From a virus, in the IMG/VR virus record IMGVR_UViG_3300032235_001027, positions 1 through 56,759 of that record: a stretch of DNA of 56,759 nt; one strand, written 5' to 3'. The notes under the pieces are model-generated. The model was not told the DNA's origin and did no database searches. It worked only from the letters and a program-made list of their open reading frames with translations. Shown here one piece after another: positions 1-7,980 of this stretch. The first letter of the stretch is position 1; each line of letters opens with the position of its first letter. The position numbers and the translations under genes are program-made.

Positions 1-165
1 AAACGGGAGCGTTCGCGCCAACTGGTGATTACGTTATCACTAGTCAAACTGGCAACTTCGTTACTACGTCCGAAACGGGAGCGTTCGCACTAACTGGTGA
101 TTACGTTACTGCAAATCAAACAGGTAGTTTCGTAACTACATCTCAAACGGGAACATTCGCAAGTA
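1..165 (+). repeat. TSQTG coding repeat, block 1
   Basis: Imperfect tandem repeats of roughly 36-60 bases encode T(S/N)(Q/E)TGxF(A/V) units. The block is richer in CpG (ttcgc, acgtc) than the surrounding DNA. A second block of the same repeat lies about 850 bases downstream in the same gene. Confidence 0.75.
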
Positions 166-1586
166 TCAATGGTGGATATCTTTTATCTTCACAAATTCCC
201 ACAATCACTGGAGACATTTGCATCCTTGCTGGCACTAATAACGCTTTAATTTGTCAATTGCAAGGATATCCAGTATCAACTGCGACTCCAGCAAATGGCC
301 AAACTTTACAATTTAATGGCACTTCTTGGGTGCCAGGCGATATTGCTGCTGGTGGCAATGGCGGTGGCGGATTGGTTTACTACTTCAACGAAAGGGTTGC
401 TGCGGACCTTCCTACTGGAAATCTTCCATATGCAATTTCTGGAGCTTATGAATTAGGTAGGTCTGGAATGACTGGTCAATTCTCATTCCAAACTCCAGAT
501 TTGCCAACTGCTAATTATACTGGAGTTGTTGGTTTTATTACTGATGTCCTGGACCCAAATATTTCTGCAATTCCAGCTGGTTTATTTGATTTTAATTTCT
601 GGGCATCTAGTAATACTTCAACACAAACAATTGTAAAATTAGAAGTATATAAATACGATGGCGCAACTACTACTGCAACATTAATAGCAAGCTCTGATGA
701 TATTTATACTTATGATGGTGATGTAACTGCTCAATATATAGCATCAGTTGTATTGCCGCAAACAACCATAACTTCTACAGATAGATTATACATAAGATAT
801 CTAGCAAAAGCATTGGGTAACAATAAAAGAATAACTTTTTACTTTGGTGGCAATACTCCTTCTCATGTTCATACAACTTTTCCATCGATTGGTGGTTCAG
901 GTTTAGTCAAAGTCATTAATGGAATCATGCAGAGTCCTGCTTCGCAATTGACTGACTCTGACGTTTCGGCGAGTGCGGCAATTGCGGGGTCTAAAATAGA
1001 ATCTGGATATTTCGCCCTATCTAGTGCGACAGGCACTTTCGTAACTACGTCCCAGACGGGTGTTTTCGCCCTTTCCGCTAATACTGGCAGTTTCGTAACT
1101 ACGTCTCAGACAGGTCAATTCGCTCCTAGTGGTAGTTACGTTACGACATCTCAAACAGGCACTTTTTTAAATACTGGTTTAGGATATTTTGATATTAAAT
1201 CTATAACCGAATCAATAACTGTTTGCAGTACTGGATCTACTGGCCTAATTCATTTTAATATTCTTTCTGGATCTAGCATATATAACATATGCAATTCAAC
1301 TGCAAAATCATATTTAAATTTAAGGGGAAGTGCTTCGTGCTCTTTGAATTCTTTAATTCCCGTAAATAGAACTTTAGCCATTTCATTTTTAAATACTAAT
1401 GGAGCGACTGCTTATGAATTAACTGGAGTTTCCATCGATGGAACTGGACAAACAATTAGATGGATGAATGGAACTGGAGGCCCTCCATCTGGAAACGCTT
1501 CAGCGATTGATATGTATTCTATAGTAACAGTTAAAACTGGAAACGGCCTTTATAATGTATTTGGCTCGACTTCATTCTTGAAATAA
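3..1586 (+). CDS. tail fibre-like protein with TSQTG repeats (5' end outside window)
   Basis: The reading frame is already open at base 3, so the gene is cut by the window edge; a TTG at 258 lies inside it and is not a likely start. About 527 residues are visible. They begin with repeats of the pattern (Y/F)VTTSQTGxFA, run through a non-repetitive Gly/Thr/Ser-rich domain, reach the segment LTDSDVSASAAIAGSKI (a wording common in phage fibre proteins), resume the TSQTG repeats, and end in a small C-terminal domain closing in FGSTSFLK. Such low-complexity beta-rich repeats are typical of trimeric fibre shafts. The gene sits 6 bases before a beta-propeller gene. Virion fibre or adhesin is likely; the receptor is unknown. 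Confidence 0.72.
   Translation, partial: TGAFAPTGDYVITSQTGNFVTTSETGAFALTGDYVTANQTGSFVTTSQTGTFASINGGYLLSSQIPTITGDICILAGTNNALICQLQGYPVSTATPANGQTLQFNGTSWVPGDIAAGGNGGGGLVYYFNERVAADLPTGNLPYAISGAYELGRSGMTGQFSFQTPDLPTANYTGVVGFITDVLDPNISAIPAGLFDFNFWASSNTSTQTIVKLEVYKYDGATTTATLIASSDDIYTYDGDVTAQYIASVVLPQTTITSTDRLYIRYLAKALGNNKRITFYFGGNTPSHVHTTFPSIGGSGLVKVINGIMQSPASQLTDSDVSASAAIAGSKIESGYFALSSATGTFVTTSQTGVFALSANTGSFVTTSQTGQFAPSGSYVTTSQTGTFLNTGLGYFDIKSITESITVCSTGSTGLIHFNILSGSSIYNICNSTAKSYLNLRGSASCSLNSLIPVNRTLAISFLNTNGATAYELTGVSIDGTGQTIRWMNGTGGPPSGNASAIDMYSIVTVKTGNGLYNVFGSTSFLK
1012..1166 (+). repeat. TSQTG coding repeat, block 2
   Basis: Three further units (TFVTTSQTGVFA, SFVTTSQTGQFA, SYVTTSQTGTF) restart the repeat seen at the window start after a non-repetitive domain. 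The near-identical DNA could support unit gain or loss by recombination. Confidence 0.75.
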
Positions 1587-1592
1587 AAATTT

Positions 1593-2651
1593 ATGGCATT
1601 TTTAAATAGAATTTCTAGTCCATTATATTTGTTATCAAAAAAAATTCAGATTGCTATTGGATATGTTTTTGGAAATATTTGGGTTGCAAAAGATAGCGAC
1701 AGAGTTTGGGTGGACTTAGAAATGTCTTCGGATGGAGTTGTTCAAACTGCGGTAGTTAGTGGTGGCCAAATATTTACCTCACATGATTCAGGAAATACTT
1801 GGGTAGCTAGAGAAAGCGCTAGAAACTATGCTAGAGTAGCAATGTCATCAGATGGAACTATACAAGCTGTCACATTTCAGAATTCTTCAACAGGGCGCAT
1901 ATATGTTTCAAGTAATTCTGGAGTAAATTGGACGGCAGTGGGTCCAACTAAAAATTGGAGATGGATAAAAGTGTCCGCAAGTGGAACAAAAATGACAGCT
2001 ATATGGGATTCTAATGATGGCTTTTTGGGTGAAATATACGTTTCAAATGATTCTGGAGCTAATTGGTCTGTTAAGGATAATCCAAGAAATTGGCAAGATT
2101 TAGCAATCTCTTTAGATGGAACTGTGCAAACCGCAGTTGCATCAAATGAACAAATATATGTTTCAACTGATTCTGGAAATACTTGGTTGCCAAAAGATGA
2201 TGTTAGGTCATGGTTTCGCGTAAAAATTTCCTCAAGCGGAAATATACAAACTGCATCTCTTAACGGTGTAGGAGTTTATGTTTCAAATGATTCTGGAAAT
2301 ACGTGGACATCAAGATTAAATGTAACAGCTTCTGATTTAGCAATGTCATCAGATGGAGCCATACAAACTATTTTAGTTAATGGTGGCAAAATATATGTTT
2401 CAACTGATTCTGGAGTTACGTGGTCAGCTAAAGAAAGCAATAGAAGCTGGCGCTCCATAGCAATGTCTTCAGATGGTACAAAACAAATTGCTGTAGTTAA
2501 TGGTGGTCAAATATATGTTTCAACTGATTCTGGAAGTACATGGGCAGCTAAAGAAAGTAATAGAAACTGGTATCTTGTTAAAATTTCTTCAGATTCATTG
2601 AGATCAACGGCGGTAGTTATTTTGGGGAAATTATATATTTCAAATTCCTAA
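1593..2651 (+). CDS. Asp-box (BNR) beta-propeller protein, probable receptor-binding tail protein
   Basis: Seven copies of the Asp-box (S-x-(D/N)-S-G-x-(T/N)-W), each as IYVSTDSGNTW or similar, are spaced about 45 residues apart and alternate with MSSDGTxQT segments. A last half-repeat ends in LYISNS. Asp-boxes mark sialidase-type and related beta-propellers; here the repeats are unusually alike, so the protein is probably a six- to eight-bladed propeller. No sialidase catalytic arginine triad or FRIP motif is apparent, so binding rather than hydrolysis is more likely. The N-terminus has a short hydrophobic stretch (IQIAIGYVFG). It follows the fibre gene directly, and its TAA overlaps the TAG of the convergent gene downstream by two bases. 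No clear ribosome-binding site is seen. Confidence 0.75.
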   Translation: MAFLNRISSPLYLLSKKIQIAIGYVFGNIWVAKDSDRVWVDLEMSSDGVVQTAVVSGGQIFTSHDSGNTWVARESARNYARVAMSSDGTIQAVTFQNSSTGRIYVSSNSGVNWTAVGPTKNWRWIKVSASGTKMTAIWDSNDGFLGEIYVSNDSGANWSVKDNPRNWQDLAISLDGTVQTAVASNEQIYVSTDSGNTWLPKDDVRSWFRVKISSSGNIQTASLNGVGVYVSNDSGNTWTSRLNVTASDLAMSSDGAIQTILVNGGKIYVSTDSGVTWSAKESNRSWRSIAMSSDGTKQIAVVNGGQIYVSTDSGSTWAAKESNRNWYLVKISSDSLRSTAVVILGKLYISNS

Positions 2652-3619
2652 TTCCCCATTAACTCAATCATCTGATCCATACTTAATGAACCGCCATTTT
2701 TCTTAATCTCATCTGCCAAAGAAACCTTCCTAGCAGATGGATCTAGAATATCTAAATCTTTAGAGGTCGCACCAAAAACTGCAGTCGCGCCGTCTTTTGT
2801 TTGAGATTGAAAATTTTCTCTAGTCTTCTTTGAATCGACAAAGTCAAAAATAGCTTTTGGATCTTTTCTTATATCGTCTGGAATATCGTCATGATATTGA
2901 AAGATGTTATTAAATATTCTACCATATAGCAATAGTTTCATTTGGTATGCAGTTAATTCATGAATGAATTTACCAAAGAAATGGTATGGATTTTCGCAAG
3001 CCGAAAGATATATATTAAAGAAATCCTGCAACACTATGCTTTGAATATTCAGATCCGATAAGTCGCTTGAAATGCGAAAGTAAGTTTTACTGAGTTCCGA
3101 AATATCATCTGAAGTTAAACTACCAAAATCTTCATCTGAGTATTTTAATTCTTTTAAATTGATATCTCTATATATTAATGTGCGTAAGAATTCTTCGTTT
3201 GCCATCTTATTGGCATATGTTTCGGCACTAGTCCCAACTAATTCATTCTTTCGCGAAAGAAGAAAGTTTAATTCGCTTTCTTGTTCATTGATTGTTTTTT
3301 GATGAGCTTCTTTCTGTGATGGAAGAAAGAGTTTTTCTTTCGTCTTTTTTAGATTAGAAACGTAATTTTCTAATTCTGATATTTTTAAATCATCATTCGA
3401 AGACCAATCGCCATCATCTTTTAATCTTTTGTAGATCTGTTCTTCAGTTTCTATTCCTCTTTTTATGGCAATCTTTTTATACTTTTCGTAAAAGACTCCT
3501 ATACAATTCTGATCGCGAATCGTAAAATGACGAAAAAACAACCTTTGACCATTAAGATCAAAGGCTGTCCTTCCATCGAATATATCTATTAGGCTATTAG
3601 ATAATGGATTATAGTTCAC
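2648..3619 (-). CDS. uncharacterised protein in tail region, possible tail assembly factor
   Basis: 323 residues, charged and mostly helical, with a Lys/Glu-rich probable coiled coil at about 85-130 and conserved-looking text HELTAYQMKLLLYGRIFNNI near 220. The start is a GTG inside the last codons of the upstream gene (11-base overlap), which implies translational coupling. I do not recognise the family. Its pairing with the 250-residue protein upstream, and the location close to tail tube and tape measure genes, make a tail assembly chaperone-like role possible, but this is inference from position only. The pair is on the opposite strand to the tail genes, which is unusual for such chaperones. 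Confidence 0.6.
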   Translation of the reverse strand: MNYNPLSNSLIDIFDGRTAFDLNGQRLFFRHFTIRDQNCIGVFYEKYKKIAIKRGIETEEQIYKRLKDDGDWSSNDDLKISELENYVSNLKKTKEKLFLPSQKEAHQKTINEQESELNFLLSRKNELVGTSAETYANKMANEEFLRTLIYRDINLKELKYSDEDFGSLTSDDISELSKTYFRISSDLSDLNIQSIVLQDFFNIYLSACENPYHFFGKFIHELTAYQMKLLLYGRIFNNIFQYHDDIPDDIRKDPKAIFDFVDSKKTRENFQSQTKDGATAVFGATSKDLDILDPSARKVSLADEIKKNGGSLSMDQMIELMGN

Positions 3620-4361
3620 CAGCTTCTATTTTTTTATCAAGATCTTCGAAGTCCTCTTTTGTCGAGGCTTGATTAAAAAACCAAAATGCGATTAATGTCG
3701 AAATCTTTTTAGAGATAACGCTATAGTGTTCATCTGGAGATTCTTCTTTTGAGTAGAAGTTTTGAAGCTTGTCTTCAAATTCCTCTCCTTGAAAATAGGG
3801 CTTTTCCTTATCTTCTCCATCAGGTTTGACATAAGTCAAATTTAAAATATACCAAAGAAGCAATTTATTTTGAGCCTTTGAATCTGCGGTGTGATCAAAT
3901 AAAGATCTATAATTAGATTCGATATCAATAATTTCTTTGCGAGTCTTTGTGAGATCTTCTAACACTGCATCGATTTTTTCTTTATTTTCTTTCTTTTTGG
4001 TGGAGCTTTCCAGACGAATACTTTCGTTTTGAAGGTCATAGATTTTCTTGTATAAATCTACTAACTTCTTTGATTCATTTTCGGAAAGCATTCCACCAGT
4101 ATCTGAATACTTCTTGGCCAACATAGCTTTTGTGAGAATGCCCTTCTTGATACATTTACTCATTTCAACGCTATACTCCAAATCAGCTTCTTCGATTTGG
4201 CGACGAGTTGGCTTCTTCAAAGAAACTTCAAAAGGTACTTTTTCGACTACCTTTTTCATCACAATAATTTCTTCTTTTGTTTGTTCGTCAACTCTCTTTT
4301 CCTCTACTGTATTTTCTTTTTCCGAGAAGAGAGTAAAACTATATAAATTTTTTGATTCCAT
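3609..4361 (-). CDS. uncharacterised protein, possible tail assembly chaperone-like
   Basis: 250 residues. The N-terminal part reads as a beta-rich segment (SLYSF-like, then VPFEVSLKKPTRRQIEEAD) followed by a conserved-looking helical stretch (MSKCIKKGILTKAMLAKKYSDTGG), a Lys/Glu-rich coiled coil at about 110-150, and an acidic C-terminus. The order 'FxVxLKxPTRRQxEEAD' resembles proteins I have seen beside tail genes, but I cannot name a family with certainty. The stop lies within the start region of the next gene, so the two are probably co-translated. No programmed frameshift seems possible (see rejected items). Confidence 0.6.
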   Translation of the reverse strand: MESKNLYSFTLFSEKENTVEEKRVDEQTKEEIIVMKKVVEKVPFEVSLKKPTRRQIEEADLEYSVEMSKCIKKGILTKAMLAKKYSDTGGMLSENESKKLVDLYKKIYDLQNESIRLESSTKKKENKEKIDAVLEDLTKTRKEIIDIESNYRSLFDHTADSKAQNKLLLWYILNLTYVKPDGEDKEKPYFQGEEFEDKLQNFYSKEESPDEHYSVISKKISTLIAFWFFNQASTKEDFEDLDKKIEAGEL

Positions 4362-4376
4362 ATTCCTTAAGTTATA

Positions 4377-4667
4377 TTAATTTTTAAATACAAAACTTAC
4401 ACTAAAATCTTGTAAGTTATCGTCATTTGATCGGACAGCTTCGTTGCCGATATCTAAAACTCTTTTCCTAAGCCAAGCCATTTTTGCTTCTGTAAAATAA
4501 TTCGAAGCATCTACGTATCCATGATACTCCTTTGGAATGGTTTGCTTGATTTTAGAAACTTGTTGTTCGTGTTCGAATTTCAAGTCTTCAATAAGCATTA
4601 AATATTGCTTAAAAAGTTGACTAATTGATTTTGATGATTTCTTTGCTAAAGATTCTTTTGCGTTCAT
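4377..4667 (-). CDS. small uncharacterised protein, first gene of the minus-strand trio
   Basis: 96 residues, basic in the N-terminal third and helical throughout (SISQLFKQYLMLIEDLKFEHEQQVSKIKQ looks amphipathic). An AAGGT sequence lies immediately upstream of the ATG, a plausible though tight ribosome-binding site. It is separated by 15 bases from the 250-residue gene and is the leading gene of this transcript, diverging from the neck gene at 4713. No family recognised. Confidence 0.6.
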   Translation of the reverse strand: MNAKESLAKKSSKSISQLFKQYLMLIEDLKFEHEQQVSKIKQTIPKEYHGYVDASNYFTEAKMAWLRKRVLDIGNEAVRSNDDNLQDFSVSFVFKN

Positions 4668-4698
4668 ACCTTATACCTATTTTATAATAAATTTAAAA

Positions 4699-4704
4699 GT
4701 GTAA
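4699..4704 (+). promoter_or_regulatory. GTGTAA start-site element before the neck/tail gene cluster
   Basis: GTGTAA lies exactly 8 bases before the ATG at 4713, in the 45-base divergent gap. The same core with the same spacing occurs before the genes at 41454, 51963 (as ATGTAA) and, on the minus strand, 55758. It is probably the -10-like part of a phage promoter giving an almost leaderless mRNA. Confidence 0.5.
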
Positions 4705-4712
4705 ACATAAAT

Positions 4713-5159
4713 ATGTCAGGCTTTTTAACAGAAAATCAGAAAAACAATATTAAAGATATCATTGATCGAATTCATGATACTTTTGCGAGAGAGATTACTG
4801 TTTACAAGTTTGGACAAAAAGTTGCGATTGCCACAACTAACGAATATAATGCTTTATACAAAACAAATGTAAATGCTAGTCGCCAACAGCTCACTCAAGT
4901 CTCTAGGACTATTATGGCAAGAATTAAATATGAAAAGTTTGATCAAACTAATTTTTATCAAGAAAAATCTCAAGAGAAAATAGTTATCCCAGAAGGAGCG
5001 GTTTACATTAAAGTTGATGAGGATGGATACAACTATGTTAAGGATGCAAAAACTGTAGAATTAGATGGCAAAACATTCGCAATCAAAAGCCCTGGAAAAC
5101 CAGAAGGGATGTTTGGACCTCAGTATTATAAATTTTTATTAATACCTCTAGAAAACTAA
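4713..5159 (+). CDS. putative neck / head-tail connector protein
   Basis: 148 residues. It opens with a helix (LTENQKNNIKDIIDRIHDTFAREITVYK) of the type found at the start of head-closure and adaptor proteins, and ends in a beta-rich half (PEGAVYIKVDEDG, GPQYYKFLLIPLE). It is the first of four closely packed genes leading to the tail tube. Its stop abuts the start of the next gene (one-base overlap). The assignment rests on gene order (small neck genes then tube then tape measure) and general look, not on a recognised domain. Confidence 0.5.
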   Translation: MSGFLTENQKNNIKDIIDRIHDTFAREITVYKFGQKVAIATTNEYNALYKTNVNASRQQLTQVSRTIMARIKYEKFDQTNFYQEKSQEKIVIPEGAVYIKVDEDGYNYVKDAKTVELDGKTFAIKSPGKPEGMFGPQYYKFLLIPLEN

Positions 5160-5815
5160 TGGCTAATGAGATTAAAATAAGTAGAGAATTAAGAAAAAAA
5201 ATGCAGACCGCTGCATTAAAAGTTATAAAGCAAAAAAGTGGAAAAGATATTGAAAAAACTGCGCAAAAGATCAAAGAGCAGTTAATTGCTGAATTCCTAG
5301 CTCATCCAGTAACAAAGGAGTTGTTGGAAAAAAATACCGCACAAAACTATAGTCAAACATTAGTTGGATATGGAAATTTGTATTCATTTATAGGCTTTGA
5401 TTATCCAGAAGATCCAATAGCTCCAATAATAGATTTATTAAATGCAATCAAAATAGATCTAAGACTAAATGGAAATAATCTTTTTTTATATGTTAAAATG
5501 CCAACTCCAGAGGATGTCTGGGTGGTAACCCCAATGCCTTGGGCAGATGGAAGAAGTTGGGCAAAGGGTATTGAATCTGGTATTTCTGGATTAAATTTTT
5601 ATCTATCAGTTCAAAAAGCTGGAGTCAAAGCGCTAAGAGCTTTTGAAGACTCTAGATCTGGAACTGCAATTCAATCTAGTAAACGAGTATCTCCATCCGC
5701 GAGATTTAATCCTACTCAATACATAAGCACTTTATTAAAAAAATACAAAACAAAATTCTCTTCTCTTGGAAAGAAGAGTAAAAATATATTTACAGAAGTA
5801 ACAACACTCGAATAA
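5159..5815 (+). CDS. putative tail completion protein
   Basis: 218 residues. Basic helical N-terminus (SRELRKKMQTAALKVIKQKSGKDIEKTAQKIKEQL is a continuous helix), a central alpha/beta part with WVVTPMPWADGRSWAKGIESG, and a basic C-terminal tail. A Trp-Gly-rich 'PW..GxSWxxGI' segment is seen in HK97 gp10-like tail completion proteins, and the position between connector and tube fits. Start ATG overlaps the previous stop by one base with no Shine-Dalgarno, so it probably depends on coupled translation. Confidence 0.45.
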   Translation: MANEIKISRELRKKMQTAALKVIKQKSGKDIEKTAQKIKEQLIAEFLAHPVTKELLEKNTAQNYSQTLVGYGNLYSFIGFDYPEDPIAPIIDLLNAIKIDLRLNGNNLFLYVKMPTPEDVWVVTPMPWADGRSWAKGIESGISGLNFYLSVQKAGVKALRAFEDSRSGTAIQSSKRVSPSARFNPTQYISTLLKKYKTKFSSLGKKSKNIFTEVTTLE

Positions 5816-6657
5816 TGAAACCTCAATTCCAACATAAACTCGCGACATCTTATTTGCTTTGGTTTGAGAATTTTTTCATGAAGAAGTCTGAAGCTTATTC
5901 AATAAAGACTGGCACTTTTACTCATTATGTCGATGATAGACTTCCAGTAGCATATGAAAGTTTTGGAAGTGAATACAAGCAAATGGTTTATGACTCCTCA
6001 TTACCAAATACTTATATACCTTCTGGATTATATGTCAGTGGTATTTTTAAGCCTTTTGAGAGAGATAAATATATGCTTGATTTTGACAATGGTCGATTTA
6101 TTGCTAGTGGAATTCCAAGTGGAAGCAATGTTACTGGTCAGTTCACAGTTAAAGACATAAACTTTTATTATACAAACGATACTGAAGAAAATATTGTTTT
6201 AAATGTGCAGGAAAAAATAAATCAAAGCGTTTCTAATATTCATACTGAATACTATCAACCTTACGAGCAAAAAATTCCAGCAATTTACATGTCTAATGAC
6301 AGCATGAAAAATAGTCCATTTGCATTTGGTGGAATGAATGAAACCTTAACTAAAGCTCGCGCAATTGCAATTGCAAATAATAGTTATGAATTGGATACTA
6401 TTTTATCAATTTTTGCCGATTCTTACAACGAGAATATTGCGCTAACTGAATTTGAAAGTCATCCATTTAATGAATATTCTAGTTTAAAAACTGGATATTA
6501 TTCTTACGAAGATATAAAGTCAACATATCCAAAACAAATATTTGTAAAGGAAGTTTACACTTCAAAACTTTCAGATAAATTAAAGCAAAATCTATTGAAA
6601 GACTTATATATAGGATTTATTGATTTTGATTTATCAATATTCAGGTACAGATCATAG
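5815..6657 (+). CDS. structural protein upstream of tail tube, function unknown
   Basis: 280 residues, mostly beta-rich and polar, with GIPSGSNVTGQFTVKDINFYY near residue 100. It overlaps the gene before by one base and is followed by a 60-base gap that holds a promoter-like TGTAAAATCTA. Tail terminator or neck protein is the natural guess from order, but no motif supports it. It ends in RYRS followed by TAG. Confidence 0.45.
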   Translation: MKPQFQHKLATSYLLWFENFFMKKSEAYSIKTGTFTHYVDDRLPVAYESFGSEYKQMVYDSSLPNTYIPSGLYVSGIFKPFERDKYMLDFDNGRFIASGIPSGSNVTGQFTVKDINFYYTNDTEENIVLNVQEKINQSVSNIHTEYYQPYEQKIPAIYMSNDSMKNSPFAFGGMNETLTKARAIAIANNSYELDTILSIFADSYNENIALTEFESHPFNEYSSLKTGYYSYEDIKSTYPKQIFVKEVYTSKLSDKLKQNLLKDLYIGFIDFDLSIFRYRS

Positions 6658-6717
6658 TTTAAATTTTCACAATCTGATGGGACTGCTGTAAAATCTAACA
6701 AATAATTTTTTAATCAT

Positions 6718-7893
6718 ATGGCACGTAATCGCGTAATTTATCAAAGTGAAGCTCTTTATGTTAGTAAGAATATCAATTCTACTGCTTCGGGCGAGCACGC
6801 TCAATTAAGAAGAGTTCAAAGTGCTAATTACAATTTTAGCATTGAACGTCAAGATGTTAACCAATTTGGTCAATTAGCACGTATTGACGCTTTGGTTCTT
6901 AAAAGTCCAACTGTTTCTTTAGATTTTACATATTATCCTACCGATGGATATAATGAAAAAGCTTTAGGATTTTATGTGCAAAATAACGCCAAAGGAGATG
7001 CTACAGAAGCTAATTTTGCTTCTGGTCAAATGGCTGGTTCTAGTGGACAAAATTTTTACATTATTACTTCTGAAGAGGGTTCAGATTTAAATACCCTTAC
7101 TGGAGATTATGCACTTTCTGGAAAAGCTGCAATTGCAATTGGAAACGGATATTTAAGTAATTATACGTTTAATGTAAGCGTTGGAAATCTTCCAACCGCT
7201 TCTATTACAATTGAAGGCTTGAATGTAAAATCTTCTTCCGTTTTGGGTAAAACTGGAGTTAATGGTGGAGCTGTTACTGGAAATTTTGTTCTTTCTCCAA
7301 CAATTGATCCTGTTGCTGGATCTGAATTATCTTTTACTGGCAGAATTCCAAGTCCAGTAGAAGCTACTGGTTCTAATTACGTTTCTGCTCTACGTCCAGG
7401 CGATATTACTTTAAGCTTTGGCGATTATACTGGAGTAAATGCGACTGGCGCTCCAATTGCAGTTCTTGAAGGTGCAAATGGCATCAACATACAAACGGCT
7501 TCGATCACTCTTCCATTGAGTCGCACTCCAATCGAAAGATTGGGTTCAAGATTCGCATTTGCTAGGGTTGTTGATTTCCCAATCGTCGCCACATTGAATG
7601 TTAGCGCAGTATTGAACGAAGTTCAAACTAAGAGCTTGGCTCAAATGTTGGATGATAACTCAAAGAGAGAAATATCATTGACTATCGGTAAACCTGGTTC
7701 GACAGCAAAAGCCTTAATTTTCAAGTTTAAAGGCTCTCAATTACAAAGTGAATCATTTTCTTCCAGCATTGGAGCTAATAAGACTGTTGATTTAGTATTC
7801 CAAACTCAAGTCGGTGGTCCAACAGATACGAATAACGGCATCTATCTTTCTGGATCTTATACTGACACGTTAGATGGGCAATGGGGCTACTAA
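6718..7893 (+). CDS. major tail tube protein
   Basis: 391 residues, beta-rich, cysteine-free, with the segment LRRVQSANYNFSIERQDVNQ near the N-terminus and the repeated-type motif YTFNVSVGNLPTASITIEG at about 145. It is alone between a promoter-like region and a strong intrinsic terminator, immediately ahead of the tape measure gene, as expected for a protein made in many copies. Related wording (SVGxLPK and a C-terminal R-P-I-V pattern) recurs in the proteins at 18252 and 24203. Codons are richer in C/G-ending triplets near 7440-7700 than in neighbours, which also fits high expression. No Shine-Dalgarno is visible before the ATG. Confidence 0.72.
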   Translation: MARNRVIYQSEALYVSKNINSTASGEHAQLRRVQSANYNFSIERQDVNQFGQLARIDALVLKSPTVSLDFTYYPTDGYNEKALGFYVQNNAKGDATEANFASGQMAGSSGQNFYIITSEEGSDLNTLTGDYALSGKAAIAIGNGYLSNYTFNVSVGNLPTASITIEGLNVKSSSVLGKTGVNGGAVTGNFVLSPTIDPVAGSELSFTGRIPSPVEATGSNYVSALRPGDITLSFGDYTGVNATGAPIAVLEGANGINIQTASITLPLSRTPIERLGSRFAFARVVDFPIVATLNVSAVLNEVQTKSLAQMLDDNSKREISLTIGKPGSTAKALIFKFKGSQLQSESFSSSIGANKTVDLVFQTQVGGPTDTNNGIYLSGSYTDTLDGQWGY

Positions 7894-7918
7894 TCAGTAG
7901 AAATTAAAATTGTAAAAA

Positions 7919-7947
7919 ACCCGTCCTCAAAAGGGGCGGGTTTTTTT
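7919..7947 (+). terminator. intrinsic terminator after the tail tube gene
   Basis: ACCCGTCC (7919-7926) pairs with GGGCGGGT-type sequence (7934-7941) around a 7-base loop and is followed by seven T. It separates the tail tube transcript from the tape measure gene and probably limits tape measure expression. Confidence 0.85.
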
Positions 7948-7960
7948 ATTTATCGTGTAA
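7945..7960 (+). promoter_or_regulatory. GTGTAA-type element before the tape measure gene
   Basis: TTTATTTATCGTGTAA is almost identical to TTTATTTATAGTGTAA at 41430-41445. Here it lies 20 bases before the start and a TAATAT plus an AAAGGA ribosome-binding site follow, so this mRNA would have a short leader, unlike the other sites of this class. Confidence 0.5.
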
Positions 7961-7980
7961 CTAATATAAAGGATTAAGGA

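Noticed and set aside
3609-3640. Possible programmed frameshift joining the 250- and 323-residue minus-strand genes at a run of seven A
   Set aside because: The second gene is in the +1 (or -2) frame, and that frame has a TAG right after the A-run, so a slip there could not extend into the second gene. The nested GTG start is a better explanation.
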